The translations under genes and the position numbers were made by a program. Shown here piece by piece: positions 11,058-20,443 of a stretch of 64,000 bases of DNA; position 1 is the stretch's first letter; each line of letters opens with the position of its first letter. Source of the stretch: Adiantum capillus-veneris (taxonomy: Eukaryota; Streptophyta; Polypodiopsida; Polypodiales; Pteridaceae); assembly GCA_014529385.2 (NCBI GenBank), contig CM043971.1:30459709-30523708 (forward strand), written 5' to 3'. Below the pieces are notes generated by a model. That model was given only the letters and a program-made list of their open reading frames with translations, did no database searches and was not told the DNA's origin.

Positions 11058-11276
11058 ATGGATAATGGCCCAGGAATAGAGGTTTTTCCCGTTCATTTTA
11101 CTCCATACATTAGAATAAACGTTGCAATTAGTAGAAAGATCCATTTTCAACAACGAATGGTGTTCATGTTTGGTGCCCAAAGAGCAGGAGAAATTCTTGC
11201 ATCACCAAACCCTGTCATTCTACCTCTCATCAACTACCACACTTCTTTTGATGTACATGTGTTCATTTTATTTTAA
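11058..11276 (+). CDS. Tat accessory ORF 1b (72 aa, paralogue of 1a)
   Basis: A 72-codon ORF starting ATGGATAATGGCCCAGG. It aligns with ORF 1a over its C-terminal ~40 residues: FGxxRxxEI then SPNPVILPLINYHTSFDVHV in this copy. The N-terminal thirds differ (here GPGIEVFPVHFTPYIRINVA). Both end FxLF then TAA. The pair looks like an ancient tandem duplication inside the element. It is small, mixed hydrophobic/basic, with no transmembrane segment long enough to call and no known domain. Confidence 0.5.
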   Translation: MDNGPGIEVFPVHFTPYIRINVAISRKIHFQQRMVFMFGAQRAGEILASPNPVILPLINYHTSFDVHVFILF

Positions 11277-11302
11277 AATGAAGTGCAGCCCGGCAAAATA
11301 GT

Positions 11303-11857
11303 GTGTATGTTTGTTTTTTCTTTGTCCAAGTTGTTACAAGAAACAAAAAAACGATCATTTGTTCTAACTGGGAATGTGTGTGCAGTGAAAGTTCAATCCT
11401 TAGAGATCTAGCTCTATTACCAATTGAGTTGCAGGAGCAAGTAGTAAGGCGTCTCCCTCATAACAAGAGGGTGGTGAAGTTAAGACGGAAGGTCCTACGC
11501 GTGGATTCCATTTTCCTCTTGTTGTTGGGCACTAAGGAAGACCGCGCATTCATCCAACTAGTGTGTGCCCTAAGATTAGTAAATAGAGTGAAATTTGGCG
11601 TTTGGCGAGTGCATTTCACCATTGAGGAAGACTCTTCAGGAAACTTGCGGCCAGAGTTCATGCTTCATAGACTCACATTTGGTGAATTTTTCCCTCATTT
11701 GCGTCTTATTAATAGTCTTCCTTTCGCTTTCAACAAAGGAGATAGGGAGCTATTCAGAGCTTGTCTTAATAAAGAGAGCATAGAGAAGATTGCAAATTTG
11801 TATAAATTCTCATCCTTCTCTACTTTCTATGACACTTTGTTCATAGAGACATTGTAA
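11303..11857 (+). CDS. Tat accessory ORF 2a (F-box-like N-terminus, unknown)
   Basis: Open frame of 184 codons; the usable part starts near residue 30. It holds LALLPIELQEQVVRRLPH, which resembles an F-box helix (LPxEL...RLP), then FIQLVCALRLVNRVKF and, near the C-terminus, RLTFGEFFPHLRLINSLPF. All three blocks recur in ORF 2b. No in-frame ATG precedes the conserved part; a pyrimidine-rich stretch ending in CAAG at about 11335 and a CAG at about 11385 could be splice acceptors. The frame ends at a TAA inside TTGTAAATC, a plausible splice donor. The F-box idea is an inference from pattern only. The frame lies between ORF 1b and gag, so it belongs to the element's own transcript. Confidence 0.5.
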   Translation: MYVCFFFVQVVTRNKKTIICSNWECVCSESSILRDLALLPIELQEQVVRRLPHNKRVVKLRRKVLRVDSIFLLLLGTKEDRAFIQLVCALRLVNRVKFGVWRVHFTIEEDSSGNLRPEFMLHRLTFGEFFPHLRLINSLPFAFNKGDRELFRACLNKESIEKIANLYKFSSFSTFYDTLFIETL

Positions 11858-11903
11858 ATCTCTTTATGCTTTTGAATGATTTAACCATAATCCTAAGGAG
11901 TTT

Positions 11904-12362
11904 TTGTCCAGGAATTTTGTAGCACAAGTGGAGTCTTTAAATCTTGCAAACTTGATTGGACTTGATGAGGATGTTCTTTATGAAATTGTGAGAAGGTTGC
12001 CTCACTCCGACTGTGTGGAACTCGAAGGAAAGGAGCTCCTAGTCAATTTCTACTTTCTCACGGCCTTCGACGAGCATGAAGATCTAGTTTTTATACAAAC
12101 CGCTTGTGCGTTGGGAATTGTAGAGCAAGTGCAATTTATCACTTGGGACGTGGTTGCTCTTTTGGATCCAGAAAATGAAGTTCTAGAGATTTCTATTTAT
12201 CGCCTTAGCTTTGAAGAATTTCAACCCTTCTTAGAGCTCATCAATAGTCTACCTTTTTGTTTTGATCAAACAAATCGAGACCCTATTGAAGCTTGGATAG
12301 CTAAAGAAGAAAACCTAGAGTGTTATTTTCTCACTTCTTCATTTGCAGGCGAGTGGTTCTAA
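11904..12362 (+). CDS. Tat accessory ORF 2b (paralogue of 2a)
   Basis: Open frame of 152 codons starting at a TTG. There is no in-frame ATG before the conserved region. It matches ORF 2a along its whole length: LDEDVLYEIVRRLPH near residue 20, FIQTACALGIVEQVQF near 70, RLSFEEFQPFLELINSLPF near 110. Just upstream TTTTTGTCCAG (11901-11911) looks like a splice acceptor. Joining it to the GT at 11854 in ORF 2a would remove 58 nt and fuse the two ORFs in frame. That is shorter than usual plant introns, so the fusion is tentative. The stop lies 47 nt before the gag ATG. Function unknown; F-box-like similarity is weak. Confidence 0.5.
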   Translation: MSRNFVAQVESLNLANLIGLDEDVLYEIVRRLPHSDCVELEGKELLVNFYFLTAFDEHEDLVFIQTACALGIVEQVQFITWDVVALLDPENEVLEISIYRLSFEEFQPFLELINSLPFCFDQTNRDPIEAWIAKEENLECYFLTSSFAGEWF

Positions 12363-12411
12363 ATCTCTATTGTATCCCTTATTGTAACTCGTGTTGTAAT
12401 CTTTCATAATA

Positions 12412-13986
12412 ATGGAGAGCCAACGCCAAATGTCTGGATATCCTCTTTTCTTTGGAGAGCCTGGAGAGGATGCAGAATTATTTTTAGCAAATTTCAAGAT
12501 GTCTTGCCGTATCAAGAGGATAGTAACCGATCAAGAACGTGTAGAAATGTTTGAGGTGGTCCTTAGGAAAGATGCTAGTACTTGGTTTGACTCTTTGCCT
12601 GAGGAAGTTAAGGGGAATTACACAGAAGTTTTGAATCGTTTTAAGAGATACTTCTTTGATCCCCAAAACACTCAAAAACTATGGCAAGACATTGTTTCTC
12701 ATAAGCAAAAAGACTTAGATGACTACTACTTGTACAAGCAAGAGTTTCTACGTCTTTGGGCTCTATGGATACGAAATGTTGCTAACCCTGGTGATGGTGC
12801 AGAATTTTTAAAGAAGGAGAGGTTCATAGCCGGACTCTTTCCTGACCTTAAGGTAAAAGTTGAGGCGGGTGCACCTGCTACTTTTGATGCAGCGGAAACT
12901 AGGGCTGCTGAGAAGTATAGGAAACTCAAGTGCTTAAGGGGAGAGGTTCCAATAGAAGTTCTTAGACCCAAAGGTATGTCACAAGCATCAACATCTAGGG
13001 AGCTTCCTGAGGTAACGGCTGAAGTGATTGAGAAGTTAAATGAATCTTTAAGTAGCCTGTCAATTCACCTTGCACAAGCTGTAGGTCCAAAGGGACAAGC
13101 AAAGAAGTCAGAAGAGAGAGAGCCACGAACTAGGAGAGTCTTGCAATGTTGGAATTGCGGAGAGTCTGGACATGGGATGTATAATTGTCCTTGGCCCCGT
13201 GGAGAGCCAGGGAGACCTAACTTGAATTACCCAGTGATGAATGCAGGAGAAGGAGCTGGTCAACAACCAAGGCTTCTACAAAGGCCAAATGGACCAAGAC
13301 CACCTCCACAAGGGGTAGAAGGAGTTCCACCTTTGCCAGATCCAAATGTGCATGTGGTAGAGGTGACAAATTCAAATGAGGTTGACATGGAAGCCAATGG
13401 CATTAAGCGTGGCCGAGGAAAAGGTAAAGAGAAAGAGGGTGTCCCATCACAGAGTGACCATGGACAAGGCAAGAAGGCAAAGGAGACCAAGGAAGCTAAG
13501 AGGACTCGACGTCATATCAATCTCCAAGACTTCCCTCTTGGACATGGTATGGCTCCATACAACCTGTTGGAAGACATGCGAGGTAAGGGTCCTGATATCT
13601 CATGGCCTCAGTTTCTTGCATTATGCCCACAAGTTAGGAGGGATTTAACAAAGGCAGTTAGCACTAGGAGAAAGGTAAAAGAGAGTTTTCCTGTTGTAAA
13701 AATTGCACATGCTGAAATGAACGAGGATATTACACCTGTGCTAGATTGTTACATAAAAGGAAGATTGGTTAGGAAAGGTCTAGTGGATGGGGGTGCACAA
13801 ATTTGCATCATGACAGAAGGGCTCATGCAAAGACTAGGCATGCACATCCATGAGACACCTGAAATCAAAGTGAAAATGGCAAACAATAGCAAGGCTAGCT
13901 GCTTTTTGTGGAGGCCTTTGGCATTAAGAAGGCAGTGGATTTCTATGTCATGTCTACCAAGGGAAATGGTTACCCATTTATCCTAG
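12412..13986 (+). CDS. gag: Tat Gag plus N-terminal protease (frame ends by frameshift)
   Basis: A 524-codon frame starting ATGGAGAGCCAACG. The first ~170 residues form a retrotransposon Gag (capsid) domain (SGYPLFFGEPGEDAELFLAN, then FKRYFFDP and RFIAGLFPDLKVKVEAG). A zinc knuckle CWNCGESGHGMYNC lies at about residues 246-259. A basic, low-complexity linker follows, then an aspartic protease active site LVDGGAQICIM at about residue 457 (D-G-G-A; D-[STG]-G is common in plant Ty3/gypsy). Gag would form the particle and bind RNA. The frame is lost near the T5 run at 13903-13907, after which the protein-like sequence continues one frame back. The terminal ~25 residues after that point are out of frame. 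Confidence 0.88.
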   Translation: MESQRQMSGYPLFFGEPGEDAELFLANFKMSCRIKRIVTDQERVEMFEVVLRKDASTWFDSLPEEVKGNYTEVLNRFKRYFFDPQNTQKLWQDIVSHKQKDLDDYYLYKQEFLRLWALWIRNVANPGDGAEFLKKERFIAGLFPDLKVKVEAGAPATFDAAETRAAEKYRKLKCLRGEVPIEVLRPKGMSQASTSRELPEVTAEVIEKLNESLSSLSIHLAQAVGPKGQAKKSEEREPRTRRVLQCWNCGESGHGMYNCPWPRGEPGRPNLNYPVMNAGEGAGQQPRLLQRPNGPRPPPQGVEGVPPLPDPNVHVVEVTNSNEVDMEANGIKRGRGKGKEKEGVPSQSDHGQGKKAKETKEAKRTRRHINLQDFPLGHGMAPYNLLEDMRGKGPDISWPQFLALCPQVRRDLTKAVSTRRKVKESFPVVKIAHAEMNEDITPVLDCYIKGRLVRKGLVDGGAQICIMTEGLMQRLGMHIHETPEIKVKMANNSKASCFLWRPLALRRQWISMSCLPREMVTHLS

Positions 13987-14126
13987 GAAGACCATGGCTA
14001 ATGAAAATGCGAGCTTTGAAGGATTGGGAGAGTGGAAAGCTAATTTGCAGGAATGACAATCACAAGAAGGTTGTCTTTGACATGAAGGAGCAACGCCAAG
14101 AGGAGCTCCATGAAGAATCATCATGA
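13908..14126 (+). pseudogene. Tat protease C-terminal part, shifted frame
   Basis: This continues the protease in the -1 frame: VEAFGIKKAVDFYV then FILGRPWL, the conserved second motif of retropepsins from Ty3/gypsy elements. It ends at TGA (14124-14126) but the same frame stays open through an acidic linker into RT. The simplest reading is a one-base indel in the T run near 13903-13907, because the break is within the protease and no canonical -1 slippery heptamer is in register there. Confidence 0.75.
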
Positions 14127-14213
14127 AGTGAGACGGAAGAAGATTGGACTGAAAACACTTCAGAAGAAGAAAGTAGCGGCAGCATTACTGAAGAGGAGTC
14201 CTCCATTGAAGTC

Positions 14214-17200
14214 ATGGGGGTAAGGTTTAAGCCAAACAACCAGGAGACCTCTTCTCGAGGTTTGGAAGAGGTAGGTTCCCAAGAGAACCAAAAGGTGGAA
14301 GATGAAGGAATGTTAGAAGGTATGTTGTGTACAACACTTACAAAGGATGAAAGAGAGGAGTTCAAATGTGTGCTAAGGAAATTTCCGAGGCTTTTTGCTA
14401 AAGAATACACCGATGTGCGTGGAGTAGATGTTGTTCAACACAAGATTGAGTTGAAGCCAGAGGCCACACCTAAGGCTCAAAAGCTACGAAGGCTAGGAGT
14501 CATTAAGGAGCAGGCTCTACTCAAGGAGGTAAGAAAGCTTCTAGCAGCAAGTTTCATTTATCCAGTGGAGAATTCAGAGTGGGTCTCTCCCGTTGTTGTC
14601 ACTCCTAAGAAAAACGGAAAGTGGAGGGTGTGTGTGGATTACCGTCCACTCAATGAGGCAACAAAAAGAGATCACTTTCCCCTCCCATTTCAGGATGAGA
14701 TACTAAATGAGGTAGATGGTCATGAGAAGTACACTGTGTGTGATGGCTACTCAGGCTACTTTCAAATAGGTATCGCATTGGAAGATCAATTGAAAACAAC
14801 CTTTATCACTCCCTGGGGTTGTTATGCTTTTAGAGTCATGCCATTTGGTCTGACAAATGCTCCTGCAACATTCCAACGTTTCATGAACATGGTGTTTCAA
14901 GCATTCTTTGGAAAGTCAATTAGGGTGTTCATTGATGATTTCTGCATTTATAGCTCAAAATCATTGCATCTACAAAGGGTAGAAGAAGGTTTAAAGAAGC
15001 TCTACGACATGGGAGGTGAACTCAACCCCGACAAGTGCCACATAGGTGAGGATGAAGTGATCTTGCTCGGTCACAAGGTTTCCTATAAAGGCATTGAGGT
15101 GGATCCTTCAAAGGCAAAGGCTCTTATTGAGCTTCCATCACCGAAGAGTCTTAAGGAGGTCATCTCTTTCATTCAGAAGGTGAAGTATATGTCACGCTTC
15201 ATTCACTTAGCCTCGGAGTTGCTTCATCCTTTGCAAAAGTTGACACAACAAGTAGAATTTGCATGGTCTGATGAGCTTGAAGAGTATTTTTGTAACATTA
15301 AAGTCATTTTGTCAGAGCTACCAACACTCATGCCTCCTTGTTGGGAGTACACATTCTTTGTTAGCTCTAGTGTTGGAAGGGAAACAATTGGTGCCGTGTT
15401 GCTACAACAAGATCCCCACAGTACAAGGATGCGACCCATCTACTTTGCTAGTAGGGTCATGAATGCTTTGGAGAGAGACTACACAGAAGCAGAACTCATG
15501 ATGCTTTCTCTCATGTTTGCGGTGAGAAAGTTTAGATCCTACTTGCTCCCAAAACCTTTTGTAATCCTCACCGCAGAGAATTTGTTCCCTTGGGTGTCAT
15601 CTCAAATGAATCTTAGTACTAGGATCTCAAAGTGGATTATGGAGTTGCAAGAGTTTCAATACTCTTTCAAGGTAGAAGATAGTGTGCGTGCACAATTGGC
15701 AGGGATTCTCACTTATAGGGTACATGAGAAGGAAATTAAGGTGCCTCAAGTAAAGACCCTACCATTGCCACCACAAAAAAGTATTCCCAATGCTTTTACC
15801 TTGTTCTTTGATGGAGCTTTTCATCGAGCCACAGGAAAAGCAGGGGGAGGGCTAGTGTTGCTCAACCCAAGTGGAGAGGTGGTCATGAAAGAGAAGTTCA
15901 ATCTACCAAGTTCAGCTAGCAACAATGAAGCAGAATATGACAGACTACTTCATGGTTTAAAAATATGCATTGGCCATGGTATACAACGTCTCATGGTAAA
16001 AGGGGATGCACTTCTCATTGTGAAGCAGATTTTAGGCATCTGGGCATGCAAAAATGAAAGACTAAGGGCCAAAGTTCATACTATCCGTAGGCTATTTAAT
16101 CAATTTGAGGAGGTGCAACTATATCATATTTCGAGGAAACAAAATGAAGATGCCGATTTACTTGCACAACAAGCAGTTACATGTGTTGAGAGAGAAGTGC
16201 AGGTCATCATGGTGGCAGTAGCTGTCAAGCAACCGAGATACCAGGGATTGGAGTCATTGGCTCCCATTATCGGCTACATTTTGGAGGGTGAGTTTCCACA
16301 AGACTTCACGAAGGCTCATAAGAGGAGACTCATGAAGAAGGCAAGTTTCTATCTCTTCCTAGAAGGCTCCCTCTATCAAAGAGGGAAGGATCAAGTGTGT
16401 AGAAGAGTACCAACTATCGAGGAAATTCCAGCCATTCTAAAAGGTTTGCATGAAGAGGCATGTGGTGGTCATTTTGCCCAAGAATCAACTGTGAAGAAGA
16501 TTTTGCTTGCGGGGTATGTTTGGCCAAGTCTGCATGTGGATGTCCAACATTGGTGTAAAAGTTGTCACAATTGTCAGGTAAATGGGAATAGAAGATTGGT
16601 TTATGGTCCAAGGCAAATCGTGCTTGCAAATGGACCCTTTGAAAAGTGGGGCATTGATGCTATGGGTCCTCTGCCTAGGACAAAAAATGGTAAACTCTAC
16701 ATTCTAGTGGCTGTAGACTATATGACTAGGTTGGTGGAAACTCAAAGTGTGGCAAGAGTGAATGAGAGGACAGTTAGCAAGTTTGTGTACAATCACATTT
16801 GTTGCAGATTTGGCACACCTTTGGAGATTGTTTCTGATAATGGTCCAGGGTTTAGGAAGGGCTTGCTCACAGAAGTTTGTGAAGAGCTTCACATTCTACA
16901 TCGTCATAGCACACCATACTACCCACAGTCAAATGGTTTGGTGGAGAAGGCTAATGGTGTCATTGCAGGAATCATTAGAAAGATGGTGCAAAACAAAACA
17001 AAATTATGGGATGACTTCTTGGATGGTGCCTTGTGGGCATATCGAACCACATATAGGGAAGCCACGGAGTTTACACCATTTCACTTGGTCTATGGTCAAG
17101 AGGCTTTACAGCCAATTGAACTAAACATTCCAACAATGCGACTTCATGGAAAAGGAGCACAAGATGATCAAGAGGTATGGATGGATCGACTTCTTACGTT

Positions 17201-17672
17201 AGTGGAGCTTGAGTGGAAAAGAGAAGCAGCATATGAGTGCTACAAGAGGAAAGCCACACAAGCGAAAGAAACGCACGAAAAGAAACTGAAGGACAAAGGC
17301 ATCAATGAAGGAGATCTTGTGCTAAGGTATGACAATCGACTCGATAATCGTTTTGATGCCAAATTTGAAACAAGATGGCAAGGACCATACATAGTCAAGA
17401 AGGCTTTCAATTCAAGTTACTATCAGCTTATGGACTTGAATGGTAAAGAGCACTCCAGGAAAGTAAACGGGTATCGCTTGAAGCCCTATTTGAGTCGCCT
17501 TCTACCAAAGGATCTACCAAAGATCTGTCAAAAGGACACTGTCTCATGTAAGTATTGTTACATGAAGCATGAGTGTAACTCTAGCCAAAATTCTGAGGGG
17601 CCAAACAATAAAAATATTGTCAAGGACTCTGAAGCACTCTCTTTGGAAAACATGCTCTATGATGGTACATGA
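14214..17672 (+). CDS. pol: Tat Pol: RT, dead RNase H, second RNase H, integrase
   Basis: 1152 codons. RT at about residues 80-330: [30 protein letters not shown], and the catalytic FIDD box near residue 239. The first RNase H (about 370-500) has lost its key residues: the usual TDAS is VSSSVG. A second RNase H (about 527-660) carries FFDGAF, NNEAEY, KGDALL and NEDADLLAQQ, giving the D-E-D-D set of the archaeal-like type found in Tat elements. Integrase (about 740-1000) shows HEEACGGH...CKSCHNC zinc binding, then GIDAMGPLP, SDNGPGF and NGLVEKANG for D-D-E, and a C-terminal GPY-type block (RWQGPYIV). There is no chromodomain. In-frame TGA at 14124-14126 separates it from protease; read-through, splicing (as reported in Ogre elements) or mutation could each explain this. 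Confidence 0.93.
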   Translation: MGVRFKPNNQETSSRGLEEVGSQENQKVEDEGMLEGMLCTTLTKDEREEFKCVLRKFPRLFAKEYTDVRGVDVVQHKIELKPEATPKAQKLRRLGVIKEQALLKEVRKLLAASFIYPVENSEWVSPVVVTPKKNGKWRVCVDYRPLNEATKRDHFPLPFQDEILNEVDGHEKYTVCDGYSGYFQIGIALEDQLKTTFITPWGCYAFRVMPFGLTNAPATFQRFMNMVFQAFFGKSIRVFIDDFCIYSSKSLHLQRVEEGLKKLYDMGGELNPDKCHIGEDEVILLGHKVSYKGIEVDPSKAKALIELPSPKSLKEVISFIQKVKYMSRFIHLASELLHPLQKLTQQVEFAWSDELEEYFCNIKVILSELPTLMPPCWEYTFFVSSSVGRETIGAVLLQQDPHSTRMRPIYFASRVMNALERDYTEAELMMLSLMFAVRKFRSYLLPKPFVILTAENLFPWVSSQMNLSTRISKWIMELQEFQYSFKVEDSVRAQLAGILTYRVHEKEIKVPQVKTLPLPPQKSIPNAFTLFFDGAFHRATGKAGGGLVLLNPSGEVVMKEKFNLPSSASNNEAEYDRLLHGLKICIGHGIQRLMVKGDALLIVKQILGIWACKNERLRAKVHTIRRLFNQFEEVQLYHISRKQNEDADLLAQQAVTCVEREVQVIMVAVAVKQPRYQGLESLAPIIGYILEGEFPQDFTKAHKRRLMKKASFYLFLEGSLYQRGKDQVCRRVPTIEEIPAILKGLHEEACGGHFAQESTVKKILLAGYVWPSLHVDVQHWCKSCHNCQVNGNRRLVYGPRQIVLANGPFEKWGIDAMGPLPRTKNGKLYILVAVDYMTRLVETQSVARVNERTVSKFVYNHICCRFGTPLEIVSDNGPGFRKGLLTEVCEELHILHRHSTPYYPQSNGLVEKANGVIAGIIRKMVQNKTKLWDDFLDGALWAYRTTYREATEFTPFHLVYGQEALQPIELNIPTMRLHGKGAQDDQEVWMDRLLTLVELEWKREAAYECYKRKATQAKETHEKKLKDKGINEGDLVLRYDNRLDNRFDAKFETRWQGPYIVKKAFNSSYYQLMDLNGKEHSRKVNGYRLKPYLSRLLPKDLPKICQKDTVSCKYCYMKHECNSSQNSEGPNNKNIVKDSEALSLENMLYDGT

Positions 17673-17684
17673 ATATACCATCAT

Positions 17685-17700
17685 CCAGGGGGAGGGCTAA
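17685..17700 (+). promoter_or_regulatory. Polypurine tract
   Basis: CCAGGGGGAGGGCTAA abuts the start of the 3' LTR and lies 12 nt after the pol stop codon. Plus-strand DNA synthesis would be primed here. Confidence 0.85.
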
Positions 17701-20232
17701 TGATAACCGTTTTCCGGCTCTTTGTAATTGCCACAGTGAGTTACCTCACCCTACCAAAATCACCTAAACACTGTGGCTATCCCTACCATTTCACTGTACA
17801 TAGGCGTGCGTGAGTCACGGGACTTTTCCCATATCTCCTTACTGAAATAAAAAACCCTCAATTAGCTAGGCATTGGGCTAGTTGAGCCAAAAAAAAAAAA
17901 AAAGTATATTATGACCCATGCGTATGTAAATATTTCTTTGTATATAGGGCCTAAATAAAAGATTTTTTCATAATTATTTTGGTATTTATTTAAATATTTC
18001 TACCTAGGTGTGTGTTATTTATGCTCTGTACATTGCCTCACCATTACCACAATTTTTTCTTACCATTTTTCATACTCTTTATTCCATATAGAAATATTTT
18101 CATGTAAGCTTCTCTTATATTTGGTGTAACTCCACCCCAACAAAAATATAAAAAAACTAGTTTTATTTATGTGTATATTTTTTCACTATTGTGATTTTTC
18201 CCTTCCTACATCTATTTTGTTTTTTTTATAAAAAATTAGAACACAAAAAATATTTATCTTTTTATGGTAGCCTCATAATGAGAGAGATTTCTTTTGACCC
18301 CTTTATATTTTTTTCCACTTATATTATTTATATTTGACATGTACATATTTTTTAGACCCCTCAATATTTGATTTTCTTAGTTGTACTATTCACTTATATC
18401 ATAATCTCAACAATATCTTCAATTATAGACCTACCAAATAAGGTCAAGGGTAGGTGGCATGCATATATGCACTATGGAGGGCTCACTCTTGGAGGTATTC
18501 AAAAGAATCAACCAAAGAAGGACCCCACAAGGACCTTGTGCAGTGGAAAAACACGGTCGGTTTTGCTGAATTTTTAAAGTTCACTTGCTCTCCGAATTTG
18601 AAAAGGTGATACAAACAAAAGTTGTAGCTCGTGGGCTGAACTTTTGCCTCAAAGTTTTTCATATTTTTTTGAGCTACGAGCTGTGAGCTATGATTTTATT
18701 AGTGGACCCCAGTTTTCCCACGCTATGCAGCCACACTCTCTCTTCCACTTTATCATTTTCCTCTTTTACACACACTTCTCCACTCATCATCCCCACCTCT
18801 CTCACCACTCCTCTGTGCACCCTACTCACCTTCTCCTCAACCTTGAAGAATAAGAGAAACCATGGTGAACTCATACCTCCCACACACAATTCCATTCCAA
18901 AATTGACCACCTAGTCTCATTTTTCCTCCTCCAATTTACCCATATCTATCAAAAAAACCACAAAATTCAGTCTCTTCTCTTAAAAGACAGCATCATGGTG
19001 GTTGATTACTCAGCTTCAATTACCTTGTCTCTCAAGGAAGGTCAAGAGTGGAGAAAAAATGTACTGTCGAAGCTAGTGGACCGTCAACAAGCGTCAAAAT
19101 TGGCCCTACTCAAGACACTTGGAGCATCAACCTCGTAAGAAATCCACCTTTTCTTACCTCTTAAGAGTTTTTCTTCCTTATTTGTATCCTACATGGATAC
19201 TCCCATTGTAAATATCCAATTCCATTTGTAAATTAATACTAACTCTACTAACACTAACCCACTATGAAAAGTCCTATCACCTCCATTTCTCTCCTCTCTC
19301 TTTCCCCACCAACTTCTTGATAATTCCAAGCAAAAGAAATTAGATAAATTGCTGAAAATCTAACCCAACCATGGTTAGAGGAGTAACCCTAGCCTTCAAA
19401 ATTGCTATAAAAAGAGGGTGTAGCTAGCACAAAAAGGGGGATCCATAAGTAAGAGCACTATGCTATAGCTTGAGAAGCCAAGCTCAACCTCTCTAGAAGG
19501 AGCTCTTGAGTGGAAGCTCATTGTCTTATGCATGTGCATGTGTTGTAATAGGAGATTAACAAGGGAATTCTATGCCATTGTAAGAGAGAGAGTGATCACT
19601 CAATTGAGAGTAGGAAATCTATCATTTCTCCTACTAGTGTAAGCTCAACATTTGCTAAATCGAGGGTGGATTTGGACTAAGCTTGGATACTTTGTCTCTT
19701 TTCCCACGTGAAGTAATGGACAACAATGATGTGTAAGTGTCTTGGTGTTTTTTTTTGTTAAGTTCTTGATAGCTTGTCTCTAGTGTTGTCATCAATTTAG
19801 CCATAAATCCCACATACTGTAAGAGGGCGACAGGGTGGAGAGGACTCCCCTGGCCTTAAGACAGTGAGTGGGGTGGCTTTTCTTGTGATGTGTTGTGGTG
19901 TAATTTACTCAGGCTATGTTGAACAAATACTAATATCACTTTGATTGAGTGGGGTGGCTTTTCTTGTGATGTGTTGTGGTGTAATTTACTCAAGCTATGT
20001 TGAACAAATACTAATATCACTTTGATTGAGTGGGGTGGCTTTTCTTGTGATGTGTTGTGGTGTAATTTACTCAAGCTATGTTGAACAAATACTAATATCA
20101 CTTTGATTGGTCATGACAGATTTGTAAGAAGGTATTAGTGCAACAAACACCCCCTCCCCCTTCTCTCTCTTTCTTACATATATAATTGTGTTTGCTTGAT
20201 CATTGCCGATACGTTTCAAAGCAGCCCGAGCA

Positions 20233-20270
<38 letters not shown>

Positions 20271-20443
20271 ACGCGTCCTAGTTCGCATCCAAAACTAGGT
20301 GGTGCCCCAAATTTGTGTAGGGTTAGGTTGCGGGTTTGTGTGTGTGTTTGTTGTTTTTCCAACCCCAACCCAATTGAGCAGCACGGGAGCCTTGAAGGGT
20401 GTCTAGAGGTTGCTCTTCTTGTTGCCTTTCCCGGACCGCCTCA
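17701..20443 (+). repeat. Tat element 3' LTR
   Basis: A 2743-bp copy of the 5' LTR. It is longer because an 81-bp unit is present three times and not once, partly offset by a shorter CT tract. By eye there are about 40 substitutions against the 5' LTR, mostly transitions. Confidence 0.92.
19866..20108 (+). repeat. Three tandem copies of an 81-bp unit
   Basis: Unit starts are at 19866, 19947 and 20028, giving an exact 81-bp period, and the copies are nearly identical. Because 81 is divisible by three, the minus strand shows a spurious 81-codon repetitive frame here. Confidence 0.92.

Larger units (their letters stand above)
8136..20443 (+). mobile_element. Tat-type Ty3/gypsy retrotransposon with accessory ORF cassette
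   Basis: A 12,308-bp element with long LTRs (2612 and 2743 bp), TG...CA ends, a primer-binding site, a polypurine tract and a GCAT target duplication. Internal order is: two duplicated ~70-codon ORFs, two duplicated ~150-180-codon ORFs, gag with a zinc knuckle, protease, RT, a decayed first RNase H, a second intact-looking RNase H, integrase. RT before integrase defines Ty3/gypsy. A dual RNase H with a dead first copy, no chromodomain, long size and extra ORFs before gag are known traits of the plant Tat group (Ogre/Retand-like). LTR divergence counted by eye is about 40 substitutions, so it is fairly recent. A frameshift and an in-frame stop lie between protease and RT. Confidence 0.9.

Noticed and set aside
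13900-13910. Programmed -1 frameshift site in Tat protease
   Set aside because: The T5 run does not form an in-register slippery heptamer, and the shift falls inside the protease domain, so an indel is more likely.
19856-20101. Minus-strand 81-codon ORF with a 27-residue repeat
   Set aside because: By-product of the 81-bp tandem unit, whose length is a multiple of three.
19866-20108. Possible CRISPR-like array
   Set aside because: The 81-bp units are directly adjacent with no variable spacers, inside a eukaryotic LTR.
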